Translations under genes and position numbers: made by a program
Notes under the pieces: model-generated
What the model was told of the DNA's origin: nothing
Seen by the model: the letters and a program-made list of their open reading frames with translations, nothing else
Databases searched by the model: none
In this document: in pieces, positions 20,009 through 30,149 of the stretch
Layout: each line of letters opens with the position of its first letter
How positions within the stretch are numbered: position 1 is the stretch's first letter
NCBI GenBank assembly: GCA_020161135.1
Contig: JAIUOB010000001.1
Location: 1,107,920 to 1,171,919, forward strand
Direction: 5' to 3'
DNA: 64,000 nucleotides
Source of the DNA: Gemmatimonadota bacterium
GTDB taxonomy: Bacteria; Gemmatimonadota; Gemmatimonadetes; Gemmatimonadales; Gemmatimonadaceae

Positions 20009-22683
20009 CCGAGACCATCACGCACCGCAGCGCGTCTGCGGCGCTGGCGCTGCACCACGATACCCACCGCGAAGTGCTGCCCAACGGCCTGACGCTCCTG
20101 GTGCGGCGCGATCCGTCCGCCCCCGTGGTGGCGATCGTCACGTACGTGAAGGCGGGGTACTTCGACGAGCCCGATGACGTGGTGGGCATCGCCCACGTCC
20201 TCGAGCATATGTACTTCAAGGGCACGCCCACCCGCGGCGTGGGGCAGATCGCGCGCGAGACCAAGGCCAATGGCGGCTATCTCAACGCGCACACGATCTA
20301 CGACCACACCAGCTATTTCACGGTGCTCCCCGCCGACGCGTTCCGCGCGGGGCTCGACATCCAGTTCGATGCCTACGCGCGCTCGAGCATCGACGCCGGT
20401 GAGTTGGCCCGCGAGCTGGAAGTCATCATCCAGGAGGCCAAGCGCAAGCGCGACTCGCCGCACGCGGTGACCATCGAGACGTTGTACGCCACCCTCTTCG
20501 ATCGGCATCGCATCCGACGCTGGCGCATCGGCGAGGAAGCCATGCTGCGCGGCTTCGGACGCGAGCAGGTGCACGCCTTCTATCGCCACTGGTACACGCC
20601 GGCCAACACCGTGCTGTGTGTGGTCGGCGATGTCGATCCGGACGCGGTGCGTCGCGAAGTGCTCGCCCGGCATGGCGCGCTGCCGGCTGGCGACGCGTCG
20701 CTCTTCGGCGCGCGCGATCGGGGCCCGGTCGAGCAACAGCCGGCCGGGCGTCGCGTGCTGGAGTGGAGCGGCGATGTCGCGCAGCAGCAGGTGGCGTTCG
20801 GATGGCGTGCCCCCGCGCTCGACCATCCTGACACCCCGGCGCTCGACCTGGCGGGCATCGTGCTGGGGAGCGGTCGCGCGTCGCGACTGTATCGCGCCGT
20901 CCGCGAGCAGCAACTCGCCACCGCCGTGAGTGCGTGGCATTACACGGCCGCCGATGTCGGCGTGTTCGTGGTGCACGCCGACGCGCCGCCCGCGGTGGCC
21001 CGTGACGCCGCGCGCGCCACATGGCGCGAGGTGCAGGCGGCGCGTCGCGAGGGCGTGCGCGCGAGCGAGGTCATGCGCGCGCAACGCGTGCTCGAGGCGC
21101 GATGGTTGCGCCGCCTCGAGAGCATGGAAGGCCAGGCCGAGTATCTCGCGGCGTGGGAGGCCGAGGGCGGGCTGGCCCGCGCCACGTCGTACTACGATCG
21201 CCTGCTTTCGCTCGACGCCGATGCCGTGCAGCAGGCGCTGGCCACACACTGTGACCCGGCGCAGGTCACGCTGGTGTCGTACCGCCCGGACGGCGCCGCG
21301 CCACTCGTCGACGGCGCCGCGCCAGCAGCGCTGGACGGACTGCTCGACGACGTCGACGACACTAGTGCAGTGCTCGCCACCCCGCGGGCGCCCATTGCCA
21401 CGATGCGCTCGGCCGCGCGCTCGCACGTGCCGTCACCGAGCGCCACGGAGGCGATCGTCCACCACACCGCGAGCGGTGTGCCGGTGCTCGTGCAGCGACG
21501 CCCGGGCACACCGCTGGCGTATCTGGGGCTCGTGCAGCGCGGCGGGGCCGTGGCGGAGGGCGACGGCCCCGAGGGACTCGCGCGCCTGGTGGCGCAACTC
21601 TCGCTCAAGGGCACGTTGCAGCGTTCCGGTGCGGAAGTGGCGGAGTGGTCGGAGGAGCTGGGCGGCAGCATCGGTGTGTCGGCCGCGATGGAGTCGCTCG
21701 GCTGGTCGCTGTCGGTGCCGGTGGCGCACCTCGACACGGCCGCGGCGCTGCTGGCCGAAGTGGTGCTGGAGCCCGCGTTCCTCGAGGAGGCGCTGGACAC
21801 CGAACGGGCGCTCGCGCTGGCCGAAGTCACGCGGGTGCGCGACGACATGTACCGGTGGCCCATGCGGCTCGCGTCGATGGCGGCCTACGGTACGCATCCG
21901 TACGCCCGCTCGATCCTCGGCACCGACGAGTCGCTGCCGCGCATCGATGAGCGGGCCGTGCGAGCATACCATGCGCAGCACGTGCTGCACGGCGCGACCG
22001 CGCTCGCCCTGGTCGGCGACGTCGACCCCGACGTCGCGATCCCGATGCTCGAGCGCGCCTTCGCCGGTCTCACGTGGCGCGCCGATGCCCCCGTGCATGC
22101 CCCGTCGTGGCCCGCGGCGCCGCCCATCGCGCAGGACCAGCGCGACAAGCAGCAGACCGCTCTCGCGCTGCTGTTTCCCGGCCCCGCGCGTCGCGATCCG
22201 GCGCGGCATGCGGCGCACGTTCTGGCGGCCGTCGCGAGTGGCTTGGGTGGACGCTTCTTCGAGCAGCTTCGCGACAAGCAGTCACTCGCCTACACGGTGA
22301 GTGCCTTTCCCATCGAGCGTGCGGCGGCGGGGGCGTTCGCGGCATACATCGCCACCTCACCGGATCGCGAGGACGAGGCCAGTGTGGGGCTGCTGCGCGA
22401 GTTCGCGCGGCTCGTGGAGGCACCGCCGACCGATGAGGAGCTGGCGCGCGCGCGGCGCTACCTCGTGGGGAGCCACCAGATCGGACGCCAGTCAAGTGCC
22501 GCCGTGCTGGGCGACCTGCTCGATGCCTACCTGTTCGGTGACGGGGTGCGCGAGGTGGACGACATACCTCAGGCCATCGACGGCGTGACGGCGGAGGCGG
22601 TGCACGCGCTGGCGCGTACGTACCTCGATCCGCAGCGTGCGGTGGTGGGCGTCGTGCGCGGCCGCCTCAGCGGAGCGCGCTGA
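20005..22683 (+). CDS. M16 family zinc peptidase (two-domain, pitrilysin-like)
   Basis: The protein has 892 residues. The N-terminal M16 domain carries the inverted zinc motif HVLEH (His64, Glu67, His68) and the downstream Glu in ELEVIIQEAKRKRDSP. The C-terminal M16 repeat, from about residue 485, lacks HxxEH but keeps the family ending with LRDKQSLAYTVSAF. This arrangement, one active and one inactive half in a single chain, cleaves small peptides or secretion by-products. No signal peptide is evident. It is preceded by two TPR genes and overlaps the convergent membrane-protein gene by 17 bases at the 3' end. Confidence 0.9.
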   Translation: MTETITHRSASAALALHHDTHREVLPNGLTLLVRRDPSAPVVAIVTYVKAGYFDEPDDVVGIAHVLEHMYFKGTPTRGVGQIARETKANGGYLNAHTIYDHTSYFTVLPADAFRAGLDIQFDAYARSSIDAGELARELEVIIQEAKRKRDSPHAVTIETLYATLFDRHRIRRWRIGEEAMLRGFGREQVHAFYRHWYTPANTVLCVVGDVDPDAVRREVLARHGALPAGDASLFGARDRGPVEQQPAGRRVLEWSGDVAQQQVAFGWRAPALDHPDTPALDLAGIVLGSGRASRLYRAVREQQLATAVSAWHYTAADVGVFVVHADAPPAVARDAARATWREVQAARREGVRASEVMRAQRVLEARWLRRLESMEGQAEYLAAWEAEGGLARATSYYDRLLSLDADAVQQALATHCDPAQVTLVSYRPDGAAPLVDGAAPAALDGLLDDVDDTSAVLATPRAPIATMRSAARSHVPSPSATEAIVHHTASGVPVLVQRRPGTPLAYLGLVQRGGAVAEGDGPEGLARLVAQLSLKGTLQRSGAEVAEWSEELGGSIGVSAAMESLGWSLSVPVAHLDTAAALLAEVVLEPAFLEEALDTERALALAEVTRVRDDMYRWPMRLASMAAYGTHPYARSILGTDESLPRIDERAVRAYHAQHVLHGATALALVGDVDPDVAIPMLERAFAGLTWRADAPVHAPSWPAAPPIAQDQRDKQQTALALLFPGPARRDPARHAAHVLAAVASGLGGRFFEQLRDKQSLAYTVSAFPIERAAAGAFAAYIATSPDREDEASVGLLREFARLVEAPPTDEELARARRYLVGSHQIGRQSSAAVLGDLLDAYLFGDGVREVDDIPQAIDGVTAEAVHALARTYLDPQRAVVGVVRGRLSGAR

Positions 22684-24253
22684 GCCCACGCGCGGCGGCG
22701 CGCAGCCGGCCGTTCGAGGCACGCAGCCCCAGCCAGCGGCGATAGTCCGCTGCTTCGCCGATGATCACGCCGGTCACCCACGGCCGGCGCGCGCCCCACG
22801 CGACGGTGTGCCGTATGGCCGCCAGCTGCGCGGCGTCGCCGTGGGCGCGCGGCAATCCCCCCACTGGCGCCAGCCAGTGCGGGCGCGCCGGTGCCAGCGC
22901 CGCCTGCGCCGCGGCCTGCCAGCGCTCGAGGGCGCGCAGTCGCGCATCGACGCCGGGCAGCCCTGAGAACGACGGGAAGATCGTTGCACCCAGGATGTCC
23001 ACCGGCGACGCGGGGTGCGACGCCCACGCGTACACCGCACTGTCGGTGGCGTCGAGTCGCGCAGCGACCCAGGCCAACTGCGTGCGCGTCGCGGCACTGG
23101 CGCTGGCCGCCGCAGCGACGGACTGCGTGGTCGCGTCGCCGCCGGTGTCGGCCGCAGCGCGGCGCACCGGCCCGTCGATGCGGGCGAGTGTCTGGCCCGT
23201 GCGCGTGAGCAGCCGCTCCCACCACGCCGCGTTCACGGTGGCTGCGGTGAGCCAGTCGGGCACGGGCTCGGTGAGCGCGGGCAAGAGCACCTCGGGGTGC
23301 AGGCGCCGCGTGGCCCGGTCGATCGCGCCGAGCCGCGACGTGAGCGCCGCCTCCGAGGGCGTGGATGGCATCGCGAAGGCCAGCGCCAACCGCACCCCGC
23401 TGCGACGCAGCGGGGCGAGCGTCTTCGCCAGCGAGTCGAGCGTGGTGCCGCGCGTGGCCTCGTCCTGCAGCGTGACCAGCATGTACTCCGGATCGAGCGC
23501 GTGGACGAGCTGGGTGTCAGCGGCCCAGGCGCGCATCGACGGCGGCCCCTGCAGTGTGGGCAGCAGTTGCACGCCCAATGCGAAGTCGCCCGCGTCGCGG
23601 GGCGGGATACGTTCGCTGCGCGCGGCGTCGTAGCTGCGCACGGCGGCCACGCCGCGCGGCCACTCGAGGATGAGCACGGTGGAGAGCGCGGTGGCGGCCA
23701 GCACGAGCACGCCGCGCGCGGCGCCCGACCACTTCCAGCGGGCTGGATAGGCCGGCGCGATCATGGGCACGAGCAGCGTGAGCGGCGACGCGAGCGCCGC
23801 ACGCCCCACCCCGATGCCGAGCACCACGTCGCGCGCCGAGAGTGCGGCCTGCAGCGGCAAGGGTGCCGCGCCGCGCGTCAGGACCAGGTAGTCTCCGCAC
23901 GCCACGGCGGCGAGCACGACGTTGTAGAGCAGCAGCGGGACGCCGACGAGCGGTGACACGAGGCGGCTGAGCAGGGCCACCAGCACCTGCAACGCGAACG
24001 CGATGGTGACGACGGGCACCAACCACGTGATGCCGACGATCGTGCGTGAGCCGCCCACGGTGCCGGAGGCGACCGCCACCACGACGGCCGGCACGATGAG
24101 GAGGCCGCAGAAGGCCGTGAGCTGGGTGAACACGACCGGCGCCTCGCGCCGCGCGGCGATCCAGCCCGCCAGCGTGACATCCCACGAGAGCACGAGGGCG
24201 GCGAGTCCCAGGACGACGAGCGGCAGCGGATCGATGTCGAGCCCCGGGAGCAT
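22667..24253 (-). CDS. Hypothetical multi-pass membrane protein with C-terminal soluble domain
   Basis: The protein has 528 residues from an ATG at 24253. The N-terminal ~230 residues hold about seven hydrophobic segments, for example PLPLVVLGLAALVLSW and IVGITWLVPVVTIAFALQVL. The remainder is soluble, with alternating strands and helices (DPEYMLVTLQDEA, LRRSGVRLALAFAMPS) and acidic or aromatic motifs that look like a TIM-barrel hydrolase, but no catalytic signature is certain. I do not recognise a family. It is divergent from the phosphatidyltransferase gene with 65 bases between starts and converges on the M16 peptidase with overlapping 3' ends. Confidence 0.65.
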   Translation of the reverse strand: MLPGLDIDPLPLVVLGLAALVLSWDVTLAGWIAARREAPVVFTQLTAFCGLLIVPAVVVAVASGTVGGSRTIVGITWLVPVVTIAFALQVLVALLSRLVSPLVGVPLLLYNVVLAAVACGDYLVLTRGAAPLPLQAALSARDVVLGIGVGRAALASPLTLLVPMIAPAYPARWKWSGAARGVLVLAATALSTVLILEWPRGVAAVRSYDAARSERIPPRDAGDFALGVQLLPTLQGPPSMRAWAADTQLVHALDPEYMLVTLQDEATRGTTLDSLAKTLAPLRRSGVRLALAFAMPSTPSEAALTSRLGAIDRATRRLHPEVLLPALTEPVPDWLTAATVNAAWWERLLTRTGQTLARIDGPVRRAAADTGGDATTQSVAAAASASAATRTQLAWVAARLDATDSAVYAWASHPASPVDILGATIFPSFSGLPGVDARLRALERWQAAAQAALAPARPHWLAPVGGLPRAHGDAAQLAAIRHTVAWGARRPWVTGVIIGEAADYRRWLGLRASNGRLRAAARGLSALR

Positions 24254-24318
24254 GGCGGAGGATAACCCGCGCGCCACATCGCTGGCACCGGGCCCGCTCG
24301 TGCGGGTAGCTTCCGGAC

Positions 24319-24870
24319 ATGGGCACGCCCTCCGACCGCACCCGCGTCTGGACGCTGCCGAACCTGGTCTCCACGTCTCGCATCGCACTGGCCATCGGGT
24401 TCGTCGCGAGCGATGTCGTACCGGTGCGTCTCGCGCTGCTCGCGCTCGCCTCGTTCACCGACTTTCTCGACGGATGGCTCGCGCGGCGCACGCGTGCGGT
24501 GTCGCGACTGGGCGCGCTCGTCGATCCCATTGCCGACCGCATCTTCGTCCTCGGCGTGGTGATCGCGTATGTCATCGGTGGCGAGCTGCGCCCATGGATG
24601 GCCGTCGCGATCATGTTCCGCGACGTGATGTCGGTCATCGGCTGGTTCGTCGCGCGCAATGTGCGATGGCTGCGCCCCATCACCTTTCAGGCGCGCCTGG
24701 TGGGCAAGCTGGTGACGGTCTTCCAGTTGCTCACCTTCGTGGCGGTGCTGGTGGCGCCACGCGCGGTGCTGCCGCTCGTGCTCGTCGTGGGCGCGCTCGG
24801 ACTGGTCGCGACGATCGACTACACGCTGATGCTGTGGCGGGAGCGCGTGGTGGACGCCGGCGCGCCCTGA
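24319..24870 (+). CDS. CDP-alcohol phosphatidyltransferase (PgsA-like)
   Basis: The protein has 183 residues and about six membrane helices. The CDP-OH signature D-x2-DG-x2-AR-x8-G-x3-D-x3-D is complete: Asp48, Asp51, Gly52, Ala55, Arg56, Gly65, Asp69 and Asp73. Enzymes of this family transfer a phosphatidyl group from CDP-diacylglycerol to an alcohol in the cytoplasmic membrane; for this size the usual product is phosphatidylglycerol phosphate. The acceptor cannot be proven from the sequence, so no symbol is given. A clear hairpin terminator follows about 25 bases after the stop. Confidence 0.88.
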   Translation: MGTPSDRTRVWTLPNLVSTSRIALAIGFVASDVVPVRLALLALASFTDFLDGWLARRTRAVSRLGALVDPIADRIFVLGVVIAYVIGGELRPWMAVAIMFRDVMSVIGWFVARNVRWLRPITFQARLVGKLVTVFQLLTFVAVLVAPRAVLPLVLVVGALGLVATIDYTLMLWRERVVDAGAP

Positions 24871-24894
24871 CGCCACCGGCACTGCCGCAACCGA

Positions 24895-24919
24895 CGAACG
24901 CCTCCAGTGGAGGCGTTCG
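24895..24919. terminator. Hairpin terminator
   Basis: CGAACGCCTCC and GGAGGCGTTCG form an 11-bp perfect stem with a three-base loop. It lies between the convergent phosphatidyltransferase gene and the small gene at 24994, so it may serve both. Confidence 0.75.
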
Positions 24920-24993
24920 GGGGCGGGTCACCGCGTGCGGTGCACCGCAAAACCATCAGGGCAGCGGACGCGGGGCCCGGGCCCGCAGGTCAC

Positions 24994-25263
24994 TCAGACC
25001 GTGGCCGGCTCGGCCACCTGGCGCTTGGCGGGCTGCGCGAAGCGCTCGCCCAACGTGCGCAGTTCGGTGAGTTCCGGGGCCTTGAGCTCCGGGTACCGAT
25101 CGGCAAGGTACACGAGGGTGGCGTCGAACCACTCCTTCTGATCTGCCGGATGGCAGCCGATCACCCCACACTGCATGATCTGCTGGAACAGCTCGTCACG
25201 GGCCTCTTGATACGGCGAGGGCACCATGGCGTCACGACGCGGACGAAGCTTGGGCTTGGCCAT
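24994..25263 (-). CDS. Small conserved-looking hypothetical protein
   Basis: The protein has 89 residues if started at the ATG at 25263 (MAKPKLRPRR); an upstream ATG at 25311 would add 16 residues. It begins with a Lys/Arg-rich tail and continues with helical, acidic sequence (SPYQEARDELFQQIMQCG, DQKEWFDATLVYLADRYPEL). It contains two Cys residues in QCGVIGCHP. No membrane segment or known motif is visible. The balanced codon structure and clean start support a real gene. The promoter region is shared with the DsbA-like gene on the other side. Confidence 0.6.
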   Translation of the reverse strand: MAKPKLRPRRDAMVPSPYQEARDELFQQIMQCGVIGCHPADQKEWFDATLVYLADRYPELKAPELTELRTLGERFAQPAKRQVAEPATV

Positions 25264-25528
25264 TTCCTCTGGGTAGTGCGTCGAACCGGCCGGGCGGAGG
25301 TGCCCTGCCATGTGTAGGAATCTAACCGATGAGAAACCCGCTTCCTAGGGGCGGGTACCGGTGTTACGCAATGGGCGGCGCCAGCGCTGAACCGACGGCG
25401 CGGGCGGCCGGTGGCGAAACGGGGACCGATGGGTCCGCCCCGATGGCGCGGCCTGCGGTCCGTCCGATAGCTTTCCGCCGCTGTGGCCCAGAGGGGGCCG
25501 CGACTCAACGCGAGAACCAGGAGCGCGC

Positions 25529-26257
25529 GTGGCCAAGGCGACGCCGAAGAAAAAGTCGAACGTGGGCTTCATCGCGATCATCGCGATCGTGCTGGTGGCC
25601 GGTGGAGCGGCCATCTGGACCTCCATGCAGTCCGCGAAGCCGAAGGCGATGGACGTCGCGGCCTCGGACCTGCCGGCCGCGAAGGGTTACCTCAAGGGCG
25701 ACCCGAACGCCCCCATCACGATCGTCGAATACGCCGACTTCGAGTGCCCAGGGTGTGGGCGCTTCGCCACGGTGGAGGAGCCCGACCTTCAGGCCCGGGT
25801 GATCGACAAGGGACTCGCCAACTTCAAGTTCGTCGACTTCCCGCTCACCCAGATCCACGGCAACACGCTGGCCGCCCACATGGCCGCCGCCTGCGCCGAC
25901 GAGCAGGGGAAGTTCTGGCAGATGCACGACAAGCTGTTCGCGGGGCAGTTCGACTGGAACACGCAGGCCACCGCGAACCCGCGCAAGTTCTTCGACGGCT
26001 ACGCCGGCGAGATCCAGCTCGACATGAAGAAGTTCGGCGAGTGCTTCGACTCGCAGCGTCCGCTGCCGCAGATCCAGGCCAACATGCAGGAAGGGGCGGC
26101 GAAGGGCGTGGGCGGCACGCCGACCATCCTCATCGGCACGAAGATCTACAACCCGGTGCCCAACACCGACGGCATCATCAAGATCCTCGACTCGCTGCGT
26201 GCGGCGGGTGCGATCCCGGCCGCGGCCGCGCCGGCCGGCGACACCACGAAGAAGTAA
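25529..26257 (+). CDS. DsbA-like thioredoxin-fold oxidoreductase
   Basis: The protein has 242 residues from a GTG at 25529 with an AGGAG box about 7 bases upstream. A single N-terminal membrane segment (about residues 13-30) anchors a thioredoxin-fold domain of the DsbA/BdbD type to the outer face of the membrane. The active site is CPGC (Cys73 and Cys76) in EYADFECPGCGRF, and the cis-Pro loop is GVGGTPTILI. It probably exchanges disulfides in exported proteins. No DsbB-like partner is adjacent. The gene is a monocistron ended by a strong terminator. Confidence 0.9.
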   Translation: MAKATPKKKSNVGFIAIIAIVLVAGGAAIWTSMQSAKPKAMDVAASDLPAAKGYLKGDPNAPITIVEYADFECPGCGRFATVEEPDLQARVIDKGLANFKFVDFPLTQIHGNTLAAHMAAACADEQGKFWQMHDKLFAGQFDWNTQATANPRKFFDGYAGEIQLDMKKFGECFDSQRPLPQIQANMQEGAAKGVGGTPTILIGTKIYNPVPNTDGIIKILDSLRAAGAIPAAAAPAGDTTKK

Positions 26258-26281
26258 GTCGCCCGTCACCACCGAAGGACA

Positions 26282-26310
26282 CCGAGCGCCCCGGACTCCG
26301 GGGCGCTCGG
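26282..26310. terminator. Strong hairpin terminator between the DsbA-like gene and acs
   Basis: CCGAGCGCCCCGG and CCGGGGCGCTCGG form a 13-bp perfect stem with a three-base loop, followed by CCTTT. It is placed between two convergent stop codons. Confidence 0.85.
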
Positions 26311-26319
26311 CCTTTCGGC

Positions 26320-28284
26320 TCAACCCTCCTGCGCTTCGTACTGGTCCTTGAGGCTCGCCACCACACTCGGATCGGCGAGCGTCGTGGTGTCGCCAAGCGC
26401 CCGCCCTTCGGCGATGTCGCGCAGCAGGCGCCGCATGATCTTCCCCGAGCGCGTCTTCGGCAGGTCGGCGCTGAAGAGCACGTCGTCGGGGCGCGCGAGT
26501 GCGCCGATCTTGAGCGCGACATGCTCCCGCAATTCGTCGCGCAGGCTGCCGCTCGCATGGAAGCCCGCGCGCAGCGTGACGAACGCTGCGATGGCCTGCC
26601 CCTTGAGGTCGTGCGCCTTGCCCACCACTGCGGCCTCGGCCACGGCCGGGTGATCGACGAGCGCACTCTCCACTTCCATGGTGCCGATGCGATGGCCGGC
26701 GACGTTGAGCACGTCGTCGACGCGACCGAGGATCCACAGATAGCCGTCGTCGTCGCGCTTGGCGCCGTCCCCGGGGAAGTAGAGGTCGGGGCGTCCCGGC
26801 CACTTCGAGAAGTACGTGTCGACGTAGCGCTGGTCGTCGCCCCAGATCGTGCGCAGCATGCTGGGCCACGGGTGGGTGATGGCCAGGAGCCCGCCACCGA
26901 CCTGCACCGTGTTGCCGTGTGAATCGAGCAGCGCCGTCCGGATGCCCGGAAAGGGCACCGTGGCCGATCCGGGCTTGGTCTCGGTGACGCCGGGGAGCGG
27001 CGTGATCATGATCGCGCCCGTTTCCGTCTGCCACCACGTGTCGACGATGGGGCAGCGTTCCTTGCCGATGTGGCGGTGATACCAGATCCAGGCTTCCGGA
27101 TTGATCGGTTCCCCGACCGAACCGAGGAGGCGGAGCTGCGACAGGTCGTGCTTGTCGACGAACTCGGTGCCCCACTTCATGAACGCACGAATGGCCGTCG
27201 GCGCCGTGTAGAAGATCGTCACGCCGTAGCGCGCGCAGATCTGCCAGAAGCGGTCCTTGTCGGGCCAGTCGGGGGCACCCTCGTACACGACGCACGTGGC
27301 ACCGTTGGCGAGCGGGCCGTACACGAGATACGAATGCCCGGTGATCCACCCGATGTCCGCAGTGCACCAGTACACGTCCTCTTCGCGCAGGTCGAACGTG
27401 TACTTCGTGGTGGCGGCAACCCCGGTGAGGTAGCCACCGGTGGTGTGCACGATGCCCTTGGGCTTGCCGGTCGTGCCCGACGTGTAGAGGATGAAGAGCA
27501 GGTCCTCGGCGTCCATGGGCTCGGGCTCGCACCAGGCCGGCACCTGCCGCTTGAGGCGATGCCACCAGTGGTCGCGCCCGTCCATCATCTCCGCGTGCGT
27601 CTCATCGCCCACGCCGGACCGGCGGCGCATGACCACCAGCACGTTCTCGATGGTCGGGCACTCCTTGAGTGCCTGGTCGGCGTTGCGCTTGAGCGGCACG
27701 GTGCTGCCGCGGCGATAGCCACCATCGGCGGTGATGAGGAGCTTGCAGCCGCAGTCGTTGATGCGATCGCGTAGCGATTCCGGCGAGAAGCCGCCGAACA
27801 CGACCGTGTGCACGGCGCCGATGCGTGCGCACGCCAGCATGGCGATCACGGCCTCGGGGATCATCGGCAGGTAGATCGCGACGCGATCGCCCTTGGTGAT
27901 GCCGAGCCGCTTGAGCATGTTGGCCGCGAGGTTCACCTCGCGGTGCAGGTCCCAGTAGGTGTAGCTGCGCCGGTCGCCGGGCTCGCCTTCCCAGATGAGC
28001 GCCACCTTGTTGCGCCGCGGGCCGGTGATGTGCCGATCGACGCAGTTGACCGACGCGTTGAGCTGCCCTCCAGTGAACCACTGGGCGCGTGGCGGCGTCC
28101 ACTCGAGGACACGCTCGAATGGTCGACTCCACTGCAGGGTGTTGGCCTCACGGGCCCAGAAGCCCTCGGGGTCGGCCGCCGCGTCCTCGTGCAGACGCGT
28201 GTCGTGCACATGGGCACGCGCCCGGAAATCGGCGGGCGGCGGAAAGCGCCGGTGCTCCTGAAGGAGGACGTCGATGTCACTCAT
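26320..28284 (-). CDS. acs: Acetyl-CoA synthetase
   Basis: The protein has 654 residues, the usual Acs length. It activates acetate to acetyl-AMP and then acetyl-CoA in the cytoplasm. Motifs are the P-loop [11 protein letters not shown], the acetate-pocket region [24 protein letters not shown], and the C-terminal SGKIMRR, whose Lys is the site inactivated by acetylation in this family. The start ATG has the standard Acs beginning with a short helical N-terminus. It is divergent from the heme genes, with about 50 bases between starts. Confidence 0.95.
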   Translation of the reverse strand: MSDIDVLLQEHRRFPPPADFRARAHVHDTRLHEDAAADPEGFWAREANTLQWSRPFERVLEWTPPRAQWFTGGQLNASVNCVDRHITGPRRNKVALIWEGEPGDRRSYTYWDLHREVNLAANMLKRLGITKGDRVAIYLPMIPEAVIAMLACARIGAVHTVVFGGFSPESLRDRINDCGCKLLITADGGYRRGSTVPLKRNADQALKECPTIENVLVVMRRRSGVGDETHAEMMDGRDHWWHRLKRQVPAWCEPEPMDAEDLLFILYTSGTTGKPKGIVHTTGGYLTGVAATTKYTFDLREEDVYWCTADIGWITGHSYLVYGPLANGATCVVYEGAPDWPDKDRFWQICARYGVTIFYTAPTAIRAFMKWGTEFVDKHDLSQLRLLGSVGEPINPEAWIWYHRHIGKERCPIVDTWWQTETGAIMITPLPGVTETKPGSATVPFPGIRTALLDSHGNTVQVGGGLLAITHPWPSMLRTIWGDDQRYVDTYFSKWPGRPDLYFPGDGAKRDDDGYLWILGRVDDVLNVAGHRIGTMEVESALVDHPAVAEAAVVGKAHDLKGQAIAAFVTLRAGFHASGSLRDELREHVALKIGALARPDDVLFSADLPKTRSGKIMRRLLRDIAEGRALGDTTTLADPSVVASLKDQYEAQEG

Positions 28285-28333
28285 GGCAGGTGGGGAGCGG
28301 TGTCGCGTCGGTGGGCGGAACGGCTAATGTAGG

Positions 28334-29188
28334 ATGATGGCGAACGTGCACGGAATCGCGAAGGGGGCCGCCCCACTGCCTGATGCCCCACTGCAGGGTG
28401 CCCGCATTGCCGTGACGCGCGCGGGCGATCGTGGTGCGCCGCTGGCGGCCCTTCTCGCGGCCGCGGGCGCCACGGTCCATGAGCTGCCACTCACCCGCAT
28501 CGAGGCACTCGAGGGGACAGCACTCGAGGAGGGGCTGACAGCGGTGGCGTTCGACTGGATCGTGCTCACCAGCGTGAATGCGGTCACGCACCTCGCGCAG
28601 GCGATCGCGCGTGTGGGGGGGGCGTCGCGACACGGGCGGGCGCGGCTCGCGGTGGTGGGCTCGACCACGGCCGCCGCGGTCGAGGCCGAAGGGTGGGGCG
28701 AGCCCGCGGTGCGTCCGGAGCAGGCGCACGCCGAGGGGCTGCTCGACGCGCTGGCCTCGCGCGGCGATGTCGCGGGACGGCAGGTGCTGTACCCGTGTGC
28801 GGCCGGTGCGAGAGACGTGCTTCCCGATGGCCTGCGCGCGCTCGGCGCGGAGGTGCAGGTGGTGCCGGTCTATCGCAGCGCGCCCGATCCCGACGGGCAG
28901 GCGCGGGTGCGCGCGCTCGTCGCGGCGTCGGTGCTCGACCTCGTCACCGTCGCAGCGCCCAGCGCGGTCGACGCCTTGCAGGACGCCGTGCCACCCGAGC
29001 ATGCCGGACGCCTGCCGGTGGCGTGCATCGGACCGGTGACCGCGCGCGCGGCACGCATGGCCGGCTTCCCCGTCGCCATCGAATCCACCGCGTCCACCAC
29101 CGAGGGATTCGCGCGCGCGATCATCGCGACATGGCCAGTTCACGCCATGTCACGAGCGGGCAATTCAGTGCGCCCGCGGCTACCTTAG
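28334..29188 (+). CDS. hemD: Uroporphyrinogen-III synthase
   Basis: The protein has 284 residues and a two-lobed HemD layout: GARIAVTRAGDRGAPLAALL opens lobe one, the linker region has DWIVLTSVNAVTHL, and lobe two includes VLYPCAAGARDVLPDGLRALG, VPVYRS and the closing VACIGPVTARAARMAGF. HemD cyclises hydroxymethylbilane to uroporphyrinogen III in tetrapyrrole synthesis. The family is poorly conserved, so the call also rests on hemC four bases downstream and hemB after it. The start is one of two adjacent ATG codons. Confidence 0.88.
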   Translation: MMANVHGIAKGAAPLPDAPLQGARIAVTRAGDRGAPLAALLAAAGATVHELPLTRIEALEGTALEEGLTAVAFDWIVLTSVNAVTHLAQAIARVGGASRHGRARLAVVGSTTAAAVEAEGWGEPAVRPEQAHAEGLLDALASRGDVAGRQVLYPCAAGARDVLPDGLRALGAEVQVVPVYRSAPDPDGQARVRALVAASVLDLVTVAAPSAVDALQDAVPPEHAGRLPVACIGPVTARAARMAGFPVAIESTASTTEGFARAIIATWPVHAMSRAGNSVRPRLP

Positions 29189-29192
29189 CCGC

Positions 29193-30149
29193 ATGACGCA
29201 ACCGCTTCGCATCGGCACGCGCAGCTCGGCGCTCGCGCTGTTCCAGGCTCGCCTCGTCGCCTCGCGACTCGACGCACTCGGCGTTCCCTCCGAACTGGTC
29301 ACGTACACGACCATCGGGGATCGCATTCTCGACCAGCCGCTGTCGGCCATCGGGGAGAAGGGACTGTTCACGGCCGAGCTCGAGGCGGACCTGCACACGG
29401 GGCGCATCGACTGCGCCGTGCACTCGCTCAAGGACCTGCCTACCGCCGATCCGCCGGGGCTGCTGCTCGCGGCGCTCCTCGAGCGCGAGGATCCGCGCGA
29501 CGCGCTCGTGGTGCGTGAGGGCGTCGGTGCCACGTCGCTGGCCACGCTGCCCGAGGGCGCGCGCATCGGTACCTCGAGCCTGCGGCGACGCGCGCAGCTG
29601 CGCGCGTTGCGCCCCGACCTGTCGGTGCACGACCTGCGCGGCAATGTGGGGACGCGGCTCCGCAAGCTCGACGACGGTGACGTGGACGCGGCACTGCTGG
29701 CGAGCGCGGGGCTCAAGCGGCTCGACCTTGCACATCGCATCGTTGCCTGCCTCGACGCACCGACGTGGCTGGCGGCGCCGGGGCAGGGTGTCATCGCGGT
29801 GCAGGCGCGCGCCGCCGACGCCGCGATGCTGACGACACTCCAGCGCCTCGATCACGCGCCCACGCGCCTTGCCGCGACCGCCGAGCGCGCCCTGCTGGCG
29901 ACGCTCGAGGGAGGCTGTCAGGTGCCCATCGGCGCGGCGACGACGTACAACGACATGGGGGCGGTGCTGCACGGGCTCGTCGCGAGTCTCGATGGCCGTA
30001 CGGTGGTGCGCGGCGCCTGCGCCATCGACATGCACGATCCGGCGTCGAGCGGACAGGCGCTGGCCGCGCAACTGCACGGCAACGGCGGTGAGGCGATCCT
30101 GCACGCGCTGCGCGAGTCGGGTGCCGTGCGCATGCCGGAGGCCCGATGA
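29193..30149 (+). CDS. hemC: Porphobilinogen deaminase (hydroxymethylbilane synthase)
   Basis: The protein has 318 residues. It polymerises four porphobilinogen units into hydroxymethylbilane. Visible motifs are [14 protein letters not shown] at the start, the conserved [32 protein letters not shown], and Cys242 in EGGCQVPIG, the residue that carries the dipyrromethane cofactor. It overlaps hemB by four bases and follows hemD by four bases, so the three are one transcription unit. The hemD-first order differs from the more common hemC-hemD order. Confidence 0.95.
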   Translation: MTQPLRIGTRSSALALFQARLVASRLDALGVPSELVTYTTIGDRILDQPLSAIGEKGLFTAELEADLHTGRIDCAVHSLKDLPTADPPGLLLAALLEREDPRDALVVREGVGATSLATLPEGARIGTSSLRRRAQLRALRPDLSVHDLRGNVGTRLRKLDDGDVDAALLASAGLKRLDLAHRIVACLDAPTWLAAPGQGVIAVQARAADAAMLTTLQRLDHAPTRLAATAERALLATLEGGCQVPIGAATTYNDMGAVLHGLVASLDGRTVVRGACAIDMHDPASSGQALAAQLHGNGGEAILHALRESGAVRMPEAR

